From the NCBI GenBank assembly GCA_041402045.1, contig JAWKSZ010000032.1, positions 1 to 64,000 of the forward strand: DNA of 64,000 nucleotides, given 5' to 3'. The position numbers and the translations under genes were made by a program. Below the pieces are notes generated by a model that worked only from the letters and a program-made list of their open reading frames with translations, had not been told where the DNA came from and searched no databases. This DNA is from JAGQRJ01 sp041402045. GTDB lineage: Bacteria > Planctomycetota > J058. This document shows, piece after piece, positions 8,594 through 16,013 of this stretch. Every line of letters starts with the position of its first letter. The stretch's first letter is position 1.

Positions 8594-9685
8594 TTACAAC
8601 GCCTTGAGCGCCTCTTCCTTGTCGTGCTCGATCAGCTTGTCGATCAAGGAGTCGACGTCGCCCTGCAGGATCTGATCCAGGCCGTGGATCGAGTGCCCGA
8701 TCCGGTGGTCGGTGCAGCGGTCCTGGGGGAAGTTGTAGGTGCGGATCCGCTCGTTGCGCATGCCGCGCCCGCGGAGCGTCTTGCGCTGCTCGCCGCGCTC
8801 CTTCTCGGCCAGCTCCTTGAAGTGGTCGGCCACCCGGGCGCGGAGCACCTTCCAGGCGCGGTCGAGGTTCTTGTGCTGGCTCTTCTCGTCCTGGCACTGG
8901 ACCACGATCCCGGTGGGCTCGTGGGTCAGGCGGATCGCGGACTCGGTCTTGTTGACGTGCTGCCCGCCGGGACCCGAGGCGCAGAACTTGTCGACGCGGA
9001 CCTCGTTCTTGTCGATCTCGATATCGACCTCTTCGACCTGGGGCAGGACCACGACGGTCACCATGCTGGTGTGGATCCGGCCCTGGCTCTCGGTCTTGGG
9101 CACGCGCTGCACGCGGTGCCCGCCCGACTCGAAGCGCAGGCGGCGATAGACCGCGTCGCCCTCGACGGTGAAGCTCACGCGCTTGAACCCGCCGGAGTTG
9201 CCCTCGGCGTGGTCGAGGACCTCGACCTTCCAGCCGTGGGTCGCCGACAGGCCCTCGTACATCTTGAACAGGTCGCCGGCGAACAGGCTGGCCTCGTCGC
9301 CGCCGACCCCCGCCGAGATCTCGACGATCACGTCGCTCTCGGCGTCCTTGTCGGAGGTCGCGAACAGCTCGCGCAGCTCGACCACGAGCTCGCCCAGGCG
9401 GTGCTCGTGGGTCGGGAGCTCTTCCTTGGCCAGCTCGGCCAGCTCGGGGTCGTCCCCGGCGATCAACTCCTTGGCCTCGTCCAGGGCCTCCACCGTCTTG
9501 GTGTAGTCGGCGAAGGTCTCGACCATGGTCTTGAGCGCCGCGTGCTCCTTGAGCACCGAGCGCGCCCGCCCTGGGTCGTTGAACAGGTCCGGCGAGTTCA
9601 TGGTCTCCGTCAGCTCGGCGTGGCGATCGCGCAGCTCGCCGAGCTTGCGGAGCATGGCCTGGGGGACGTCGGGGACGTCGTTCAC
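8594..9685 (-). CDS. prfA: Peptide chain release factor 1
   Basis: 363-residue RF1, terminating translation at UAA and UAG. It carries the coiled N-terminal domain, the stop-codon reading loop with RF1-type PxT (VPKTESQGRIHTS) rather than the RF2 SPF, and the peptidyl hydrolysis motif GPGGQHVN with GGQ at about residues 240-242. GTG 9685 was chosen because GAGGAG lies at good distance upstream and a TATACT hexamer lies further up. It is divergent from the FHA-accBC genes and precedes prmC, which modifies its GGQ. Confidence 0.97.
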   Translation of the reverse strand: MNDVPDVPQAMLRKLGELRDRHAELTETMNSPDLFNDPGRARSVLKEHAALKTMVETFADYTKTVEALDEAKELIAGDDPELAELAKEELPTHEHRLGELVVELRELFATSDKDAESDVIVEISAGVGGDEASLFAGDLFKMYEGLSATHGWKVEVLDHAEGNSGGFKRVSFTVEGDAVYRRLRFESGGHRVQRVPKTESQGRIHTSMVTVVVLPQVEEVDIEIDKNEVRVDKFCASGPGGQHVNKTESAIRLTHEPTGIVVQCQDEKSQHKNLDRAWKVLRARVADHFKELAEKERGEQRKTLRGRGMRNERIRTYNFPQDRCTDHRIGHSIHGLDQILQGDVDSLIDKLIEHDKEEALKAL

Positions 9686-9750
9686 GGTAAGCCGCTCCTC
9701 GCCAGGAGTATACGCGCTGCGGCAGCAACGGCGATAGTTGACGAGCTTGC

Positions 9751-9779
9751 TTGCCGCGCCCGGGCCCGCTCCTTAGAAT
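9751..9779 (+). promoter_or_regulatory. Putative housekeeping promoter for the FHA-accBC genes
   Basis: TTGCCG (9751-9756) and TAGAAT (9774-9779) are separated by 17 bp and lie 21 bp upstream of the GTG start of the FHA gene. This is the best sigma-70-like match in the 115-bp divergent gap between prfA and the FHA gene. Confidence 0.5.
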
Positions 9780-9800
9780 CCGTCCGCTCGAGGGGGACCC

Positions 9801-10091
9801 GTGGCGCACATCGTCGTGATTCCACCGAACAAGGTGGATCAGCGGGTCTTCCCACTAGAGGAGAAATACACGACGGTCGGCCGGACCCCCGCCAACGGGA
9901 TCCAGATCGACGACGGGGCCGCTTCGCGCAAGCACTTGCTGATCAAGGCCGTGCGCGACGCCTACACCCTCGTCGACCTGGGCTCTGCCAACGGGACGGT
10001 CGTCAACGGCGCGCGCGTGAAAGAAGTCGACCTCACCGACGGGGATCGAATCAAGATCGGCAAGACCGTGCTCGTGTTCAAGGAGAGCTGA
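9801..10091 (+). CDS. FHA domain protein
   Basis: 96-residue protein consisting of one forkhead-associated domain: the phosphothreonine-binding GRTPANGI, ASRKHLLI and SANGTVVNG motifs are all present. GTG 9801 follows a strong Shine-Dalgarno (GAGGGGGA). FHA domains bind phosphothreonine, so in a window with five apparently active Ser/Thr kinases this is a candidate reader of their output. It is cotranscribed with accB (6 bp apart), which could place fatty acid synthesis under phosphorylation control; that link is inference. Confidence 0.92.
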   Translation: MAHIVVIPPNKVDQRVFPLEEKYTTVGRTPANGIQIDDGAASRKHLLIKAVRDAYTLVDLGSANGTVVNGARVKEVDLTDGDRIKIGKTVLVFKES

Positions 10092-10097
10092 TTCGCC

Positions 10098-10580
10098 ATG
10101 GACCTCCCGCAAGCTGACCTGGACCAACTGCGCTCGCTCATGAAGCTCATGGAGCAGTTCGATTTCCAAGAGATCGACCTCCGCGACGAGAAGCGCCGGA
10201 TCCACCTCCTGCGCACCCCCAAGGACACCGGCCAGCCCGCCGTGGTCATGCCGGCCATGATGGGCGCCATGCCCGCGGCCGCCGCCCCGGTGGCCGCGGC
10301 CGCCGCGGACACCGGCGACCCCTCGGCCCCGCCCCCGGGGGTCCGTGTGGTGAAGTCGCCCATGGTCGGGACCTTCTACTCCGCGCCGAACCCGGACTCT
10401 CCCTCCTTCGTGGAGGAGGGCCAGGCGGTCAGCGAGGACACCGTGGTCTGCATCATCGAGGCCATGAAGGTCATGAACGAGATCAAGGCCGAGTGCGCGG
10501 GCGAGGTCGTCAAGGTCCTGGCCCAGAACGGCCAGCCGGTCGAGTACGGCGAGCCCTTGTTCCACGTCAAGCTGAGCTAG
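10098..10580 (+). CDS. accB: Biotin carboxyl carrier protein of acetyl-CoA carboxylase
   Basis: 160-residue BCCP. An N-terminal helical region interacts with AccC; an Ala/Pro-rich linker spans about residues 52-74, followed by the lipoyl/biotinyl domain with EAMKVMNEI (biotinylated lysine about residue 124). It carries carboxybiotin between the AccC and AccAD centres in malonyl-CoA synthesis. It lies 6 bp after the FHA gene and 3 bp before accC, the usual accBC pair. Confidence 0.97.
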   Translation: MDLPQADLDQLRSLMKLMEQFDFQEIDLRDEKRRIHLLRTPKDTGQPAVVMPAMMGAMPAAAAPVAAAAADTGDPSAPPPGVRVVKSPMVGTFYSAPNPDSPSFVEEGQAVSEDTVVCIIEAMKVMNEIKAECAGEVVKVLAQNGQPVEYGEPLFHVKLS

Positions 10581-10583
10581 CCA

Positions 10584-11924
10584 ATGTTCAGCCGGATCCT
10601 GATCGCCAACCGGGGCGAGATCGCCCTGCGTATCCTCCGCGCCTGCAAGACGCTGGGGATCGAGACGGTGTGCGTCTACTCCGAGGCGGACAAGGACGCG
10701 ATCTACCTGCGCTTCGCCGACGAGACCTACTGCATTGGCCCCGCCGCCAGCGCCAAGAGCTACCTCGACATTCCGCGGATCATTAGCGCGAGCGAGGTCG
10801 CCGACGTCGAGGCGATCCACCCGGGCTACGGGTTCCTCGCCGAGAACGCGCACTTCGCCGAGGTGTGCCGCGAGTGCCGGATCGGCTGGATCGGCCCCTC
10901 CCCCGACGTGATCGCCAACATGGGCGACAAGGTCACCGCCAAGGAGATCGCCAAGCGCGCCGGGGTGCCGCTGATCCCGGGCTCCGAGGGCCTGGTCGAG
11001 ACCGAGCAGGACGCGCTCAAGATCGCCCACGAGATCGGGTTCCCCGTGATCATCAAGGCGACCGCCGGCGGCGGCGGGCGCGGCATGCGCGTGGCCCACA
11101 ACGACGTGAGCCTGGTCAACGCCTTCAACTCGGCCCGGGCCGAGGCCGGTGTGGCCTTCAAGAACTCGGGCGTGTACATCGAGCGGTTCATCGAGGAGTC
11201 GCGCCACGTCGAGATCCAGATCGTGGCCGACTCCCACGGGAACGTGGTGCACCTCGGCGAGCGCGACTGCTCGATCCAGCGCCGGCACCAGAAGCTGCTC
11301 GAGGAGGCCCCGAGCCCGGCCCTCGACCCCGCGCTCCGCGAGCGCATGGGCCAGGCCGCGGTGTCCCTGGCCAAGGAGGTCGGCTACACCAACGCCGGCA
11401 CCGTGGAGTTCCTCCTCGACAACACGGGGAACTTCTACTTCATTGAAATGAACACCCGGATCCAGGTGGAGCACCCCGTCACCGAGGAGATCACCGGGAT
11501 CGACCTCGTGGCGCTGCAGCTCAAGATCGCCGCCGGCGAGAAGCTGCCCTTCACCCAGGAGGACGTGCAGCTCCGCGGGCACTCGATCGAGTGCCGGATC
11601 AACGCCGAGGACCCCGACGACGGCTTCAAGCCGCGCCCGGGCACCGTCGAGCGCCTGTTCGTCCCCGGGGGGCGGAACACGCGCTGGGACTCGCATATCT
11701 ACGCGGGCTACAAGATCCCGTCGACCTACGACTCCATGGTCGGCAAGCTGATCGTGTGGGGCGAGGACCGCGCCCAGGCGATCGAGCGCATGCGCCTCGC
11801 GCTGGAGGAGCTCGTGGTCGAGGGCGTGCCCACGACCACCTCGCTCCACCGCCGGATCCTCGAGCACGCGCACTTCCAGCGCGGCAAGTTCAGCACGAAC
11901 TTCATCGAGGACCACTTCGGCTAA
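10584..11924 (+). CDS. accC: Biotin carboxylase subunit of acetyl-CoA carboxylase
   Basis: 446-residue ATP-grasp enzyme that carboxylates biotin on AccB using ATP and bicarbonate. Visible motifs: the N-terminal ILIANRGEIALRI signature, the glycine-rich ATP loop (TAGGGGRGMR), the HVEIQI strand, the EMNTRIQVEHPVTE catalytic segment, and the C-terminal biotin carboxylase domain. Length is normal. It ends the FHA-accB-accC unit; repeats follow directly. Confidence 0.98.
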   Translation: MFSRILIANRGEIALRILRACKTLGIETVCVYSEADKDAIYLRFADETYCIGPAASAKSYLDIPRIISASEVADVEAIHPGYGFLAENAHFAEVCRECRIGWIGPSPDVIANMGDKVTAKEIAKRAGVPLIPGSEGLVETEQDALKIAHEIGFPVIIKATAGGGGRGMRVAHNDVSLVNAFNSARAEAGVAFKNSGVYIERFIEESRHVEIQIVADSHGNVVHLGERDCSIQRRHQKLLEEAPSPALDPALRERMGQAAVSLAKEVGYTNAGTVEFLLDNTGNFYFIEMNTRIQVEHPVTEEITGIDLVALQLKIAAGEKLPFTQEDVQLRGHSIECRINAEDPDDGFKPRPGTVERLFVPGGRNTRWDSHIYAGYKIPSTYDSMVGKLIVWGEDRAQAIERMRLALEELVVEGVPTTTSLHRRILEHAHFQRGKFSTNFIEDHFG

Positions 11925-12290
11925 CCGCTCCGTCGGCGATCGCCTGCCAGCCCTGAATGGGGGTAGGGGCGGGGTTTATCCCCGCCCGGGTATGTCCGTC
12001 CCTCCACCTCTCGGCCCAGAGGGAATCAGCGGCCAGCGCTGACGCTCCGCCGCTCGAGGGCGCGAGCGCGTCCCTTCTCCTGCGAAAGCGCCCCGACACC
12101 CGCGGGCGGGGATAAACCCCGCCCCTACCCCTGGGTGGGCACACGCGCTGAATCGTGAAGCTCTGCTGATTCGAGCCGCGGCCCGACACTGAGGCGCGGA
12201 GACAGGTCCCGGACCCCTGAGGGGGCACACGCGCAGGACTCGAAGAGGCTCTACCGATTCGAGCCGCACCTGCGCCCGTCGGGCTCCGCG
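11925..12290. repeat. Repeat island with inverted pair of GTAG palindromes
   Basis: No gene is seen in these 366 bp. 11963-11989 is a forward family I palindrome and 12103-12128 its inverted partner, enclosing about 110 bp that recur in both other large islands of the window (in reverse at 26170-26290, forward at 47750-47870). Downstream, two degenerate copies of a GGCACACGCGC-led tail (about 12138 and 12224) resemble the outer arms of the 26064-26456 element. Confidence 0.8.
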
Positions 12291-13016
12291 CTAGGCGGCG
12301 CGGGCGCGGCGGACGAGGCGGCGGTAGGCCTCGGTGATCCCGCGGAAGCGCTGGGCGTCGCTCTTGGCCTGGGTCGTGCGATAGGCGCGGGCCAGGGTCT
12401 CGTAGACCTTGCGCACCTCTTCGTGGCTGGCGGCGGCCTTGGCCTCGAGCACGGTGCCGTTGAGCTCCTGCTGCACGCAAGACTCGGTCAGGGCCAGGAG
12501 CCCCTGGATCTTGGTGCGCAGCTCGGGGTTCGGGCCGCGGTCGGCGCTGTCCTTGTAGCCGTCGAGGGTCTCGGAGATCGAGGTCAGGACCGCGCGGGTG
12601 GCGTCGTCCTCGGCCTGCTCCAGGGCGCGGCCCAGGGCGCGCTCGGTCTCGACGAGGAGCTCGGGCAGCCGCGGCTGCCGCCCGCCGCGGCGCAGCCAGA
12701 GCACGCGCCCCGCGCGCAGCAGGTCGGCGCTGGCGGCGGCGCCGAGCACGAGGGCCGGTAGCCCGAGGCCGAACACCAGGAGGCGCAGACCCAGAGCCAA
12801 GGCCCTCAGCCACGGCAGCACGGAGGCCACCGCGACGAGCTCGAGTGTGAGGCCCGCCGAGAACGCGAGGAAGCGCAGGTCGAGGCGCGCCTTGGCGTCG
12901 CCCTTCAGGACCGCGCCGGTGACCCCCCACGCGCCGAAGCCGCGGCGCTCCGCACACCACGCCAGCCCGCTGGCGAGGACGAGCAAGGTGCACGTGAACC
13001 CGAGGAAACCGAGCAT
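12291..13016 (-). CDS. Membrane protein of unknown function
   Basis: 241 residues. An N-terminal hydrophobic segment (1-20), a second at about 50-71 and a third at about 73-100 precede a charged, helical cytoplasmic domain (about 110-241) with many Glu/Arg/Gln residues. GGGAG lies about nine bases before the ATG. I do not recognise the family. It is divergent from the pseudopilin-like gene at 13124, and a decayed copy of its 5' end is present at about 13925-14000, carried along with the duplication of that neighbour. Confidence 0.7.
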   Translation of the reverse strand: MLGFLGFTCTLLVLASGLAWCAERRGFGAWGVTGAVLKGDAKARLDLRFLAFSAGLTLELVAVASVLPWLRALALGLRLLVFGLGLPALVLGAAASADLLRAGRVLWLRRGGRQPRLPELLVETERALGRALEQAEDDATRAVLTSISETLDGYKDSADRGPNPELRTKIQGLLALTESCVQQELNGTVLEAKAAASHEEVRKVYETLARAYRTTQAKSDAQRFRGITEAYRRLVRRARAA

Positions 13017-13123
13017 GGTGAGTCGCTCCCGACACTTGGGGTATCGACGCTCCTGGCACGGGACTTGAGGACGTTTTCCACAGAGCCCCTGAACCGGGCC
13101 CCGCCGGGCGGGTAGACGAGCGC

Positions 13124-13872
13124 ATGGACGACGAGCTCCCCTCCGGCTCCGTGCTCCCCGCGCTGCTCGTGACCCTGTTCGGGCTCGCGCTGCTCGGCCT
13201 GGGCGTGCTGCTGCTCATGCCGTTCCTCATGCGGGCCTCGACGTGCTCGAACCGCAGCGCCTGCGCGAGCAACCTGCGCCAGCTCGCGCTGGCGGCGTCG
13301 GCCTACGCCTCGGACAAGCGCTTCTACCCCCACGTCGGCGGGCTGAAGCAGCTCGACGGCGACTGGGAGACCCAGGACGCGCTGCGGGCCTACGAGGCCC
13401 TGTTCCACTTCGGCTACCTGGACTCGACCGACGTCGTGGTGTGCCCCAGCTCCTTCGAGATCGCCGACCCGCCGACCCCAGGCTCCCGCTGGACCTTCGC
13501 TCAGGTCCCGCCCGAGGCCGCCGACTGGACCCCCTCGACCCGCGCCAGGGCCTGGCGACCCCCGCCCCGCTGTCCTTCGCGCAGCACGTGAGCTACGGCT
13601 GGACGCGCCGCCCGCTGAACACCAACGCGCGCGGGGCCGTGAAGCTGGGGGCCGACCGCGCCTTGGCCTCGACCTCGCCCACCGTGTGGGAGCCCGGCAA
13701 CCACGCCGACGGCTGGAACGTGGCCCGCGTGGACTGCAGCACGGGCTACCTCGGGGCCGAAGACCCGTCCGCCCCGTTCACGACCCTGGGCGCGACGGCG
13801 GGGCCGGACGCGGGCTACCTGGCCCTGGAGTGGGCGGGCGCGAACCCCTTCGGCAAGACCCCGCCTCGCTAG
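13124..13872 (+). pseudogene. Pseudopilin-like (DUF1559-like) protein, frameshifted copy
   Basis: This ORF and the one at 14079 encode paralogues. Here the frame from ATG 13124 stops at 13591, but the missing half (starting LDPRQGLATP... and ending FGKTPPR) continues in the next frame to 13872. The break lies in a C-run at about 13526-13535, where one C is missing relative to the paralogue. The restored protein has a short MDDELPSGSVLP head, one membrane helix, a CxSNLRQL segment like the pseudopilin stalk, and a C-terminal GNHADGWNVARVD segment resembling the planctomycete HX9DG motif. It is either a recent pseudogene or a sequencing error. Confidence 0.75.
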
Positions 13873-13924
13873 CGAGGGCCGCTCGCGCGCCTCCCCCGAG
13901 GGTGAGGCTGCCGAGCAGGGAGGC

Positions 13925-14000
13925 AGCGAGGCCGCGGCGCCAGCCGCTGGCGAGGACGAGGGCGGGTCACGTGAACCCGAGCAGGGTGAGCCGCTCCCGA
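13925..14000 (-). pseudogene. Remnant of the 5' end of the 12291-13016 membrane protein gene
   Basis: The segment GCTGGCGAGGACGAG ... CACGTGAACCCGAG ... GAGCCGCTCCCGAC closely matches the start and upstream region of the membrane protein gene at about 12963-13032. It has no usable start codon here and no remaining reading frame. It marks one boundary of the tandem duplication that made the two pseudopilin-like genes. Confidence 0.6.
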
Positions 14001-14078
14001 CCCGTGGGGATCGACGCTGCGGGCGCGACGCGCCTCGAGCGACTTGAACCGCCTGCCTCCGATCGGGTAGTGAGGAGC

Positions 14079-14831
14079 ATGGACGACGACGCCCCCTCGG
14101 GTTCGGTGTTGCCCGCGCTGCTCATGACGGTGTTGGGCCTGCTCGCCATGGTCGTCGTGGTCTCGCTGGCCGTGCCCTCCCTCGTGTTCGTAAAGCAGAG
14201 CAGCGCGCGTCCCCGCTGCTCGAACCACGTGCGCCAGCTCGCGCTGTGCGGCCTCTCGTACGCCTCGGACAAGCGCTTCTACCCCCACGTCGGCAGCCTG
14301 CGTCAGCACGACGGGGACTGGACCACCCAAGACGCCCTGCGGGTCTACGAGGCGCTGTTCCGCTTCGGTTACCTGGACTCCAGCACGACCGACCTGCTCG
14401 TGTGCCCGAGCTCCTCCGACGTCCCGCGGCCCACCGCCGCCTGGACCTTCGCTCAGGTGCCGCGGAGCGACTCGAGCTGGACGCCGCTGGACCCCAGCCG
14501 CCCCCTCGCGACCCCGGACTCCCTCGCCAGCGCCGCCTACCTGAGCTACGGCTGGACCCGGCGCCCGCTGAACTCCAACGCCGGCGCGAACACGCTGCTC
14601 ACCGCGGACCGCTCGCTGCTCACGACCACGCCGCAGGCGCTCCCGGGCACCCGGGGCAACCACGCCGAGGGCTGGCACGTGGCCCGCGCCGACGCCAGTT
14701 CGAGCTTCCTCCTCGCCAGCGACCCCAGCAGTCCGTTCACGACCCTGGGCGCGATCACGGGCCCCGACGCGGGCCACCTGGCCATGGAGTGGGCGGGCAA
14801 CAACCCCGCCGGCAAGACCCCGCCTCGCTAG
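14079..14831 (+). CDS. Pseudopilin-like (DUF1559-like) membrane-anchored protein
   Basis: 250-residue protein, intact paralogue of the frameshifted gene at 13124. N-terminus MDDDAPSGSVLP, membrane helix about 9-35, then CSNHVRQLALCGLSYASDKR, a pseudopilin-like helix, followed by a beta-rich globular domain with two conserved cysteines and a terminal GNHAEGWHVARADAS motif reminiscent of HX9DG in DUF1559 proteins. There is no classical GFTLIE prepilin peptidase site, so processing is uncertain. ATG 14079 follows TGAGGAG. Location should be the cell envelope with the globular part outside. Confidence 0.75.
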   Translation: MDDDAPSGSVLPALLMTVLGLLAMVVVVSLAVPSLVFVKQSSARPRCSNHVRQLALCGLSYASDKRFYPHVGSLRQHDGDWTTQDALRVYEALFRFGYLDSSTTDLLVCPSSSDVPRPTAAWTFAQVPRSDSSWTPLDPSRPLATPDSLASAAYLSYGWTRRPLNSNAGANTLLTADRSLLTTTPQALPGTRGNHAEGWHVARADASSSFLLASDPSSPFTTLGAITGPDAGHLAMEWAGNNPAGKTPPR

Positions 14832-14889
14832 GGGATTCCGCGGTCATTTCCCGGCTGCGCCTCGCCCACGGCCTCCCTACGATCCGGGC

Positions 14890-15954
14890 ATGACGACGAC
14901 GCTCCCCCCGCGGGCCCGCATGCTGCGGGCGTTCCTGGACAAGGACCCTGGCTTCGAGGGCGTGTTCCTCACCGCGGTCAAGACCACCGGGATCTTCTGC
15001 CGCCCGACCTGCAGCGCCCGCAAGCCCAAGCCCGAGAACGTGGCCTTCTACGCCACCGCGCGCGAGGCCCTGGACGCGGGGTTCCGCCCCTGCCTGCGCT
15101 GCGCGCCGCTGGTGCCCGAGGGCGAGACCCCGGCCTGGGCCGAGGCCCTGCTCGAGGCCCTCGAGCGCGAGCCCCAGCGGCGCTGGAGCGACGCCGACCT
15201 CGAGGCCCGCGGGCTGAGCCCGCGGCGGGTGCGGCGCTGGTTCCAGCAGCAGCGCGGCAACACGTTCCACGCCTACGCCCGCGCCCGGCGCCTGGGGCAG
15301 GCGCTGAGCGAGCTGAACCACGGCGCCCCGGTCAGCGACGTCGCCTTCGCCCACGGCTACGACTCGCTCAGCGGGTTCGGCGCGGCGTTCCAGCAGTTCG
15401 CGGGCGCCGCCCCCAGCGCGGCGCGCGCCCGAGGCGTGGTCGAGGTCGCCCGGCTCACGAGCCCCTTGGGGCCCTTGGTCGCGGGCGCGTTCCAGGACGA
15501 GGTCGTGCTCCTCGAGTTCGCCGACCGCAAGGGCCTCCCCGGGCAGCTCACGACCCTCGCGAAGCGCCTGCGGGCGAGCTTCGCCCCGGGCCGCCCGGCG
15601 GTGCTCGCCGCGCTGGCCGCCGAGCTCGACGCCTACTTCGCCGGACGCGGCGCCGGGTTCCAGGTCCCGCTGCGCGCGCCGGGCACGCCGTTCCAGCAGG
15701 CGGTGTGGGCCGCCCTGGGCGAGCTCGAGCCGGGCACGACCTGCTCCTACGGCGAGCTCGCGCGCCGGCTGGGGCGCCCGAGCGCGGTGCGCGCGGTGGC
15801 CCGGGCCAACGGCCACAACCGGCTCGCGATCCTGATCCCTTGCCACCGCGTGGTCGGGAGCGACGGCGCGCTCACCGGCTACGGCGGCGGGCTGTGGCGC
15901 AAGCGGCGCCTGCTCGAGCTGGAAGGCTGGCGCCCGCCGGCGGGCCGGGGTTGA
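14890..15954 (+). CDS. ada: Ada-type DNA alkylation repair protein and regulator
   Basis: 354 residues combining three parts: the N-terminal zinc domain with Cys37, Cys41, Cys68 and Cys71 (FCRPTC and CLRC), which demethylates phosphotriesters; an AraC-type helix-turn-helix region (about 90-180); and the C-terminal O6-methylguanine methyltransferase with PCHRV (acceptor Cys318). Methylation of the N-terminal cysteine normally turns Ada into an activator. TACGAT lies six bases before the ATG and no Shine-Dalgarno sequence is seen, so a leaderless transcript is likely. Confidence 0.96.
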   Translation: MTTTLPPRARMLRAFLDKDPGFEGVFLTAVKTTGIFCRPTCSARKPKPENVAFYATAREALDAGFRPCLRCAPLVPEGETPAWAEALLEALEREPQRRWSDADLEARGLSPRRVRRWFQQQRGNTFHAYARARRLGQALSELNHGAPVSDVAFAHGYDSLSGFGAAFQQFAGAAPSAARARGVVEVARLTSPLGPLVAGAFQDEVVLLEFADRKGLPGQLTTLAKRLRASFAPGRPAVLAALAAELDAYFAGRGAGFQVPLRAPGTPFQQAVWAALGELEPGTTCSYGELARRLGRPSAVRAVARANGHNRLAILIPCHRVVGSDGALTGYGGGLWRKRRLLELEGWRPPAGRG

Positions 15955-16013
15955 CCCACCTCCCGTTCGGTGAAAGAGTCGGGCCCTGACGGGGACTCCC
16001 CGCAGGAGGCAGG

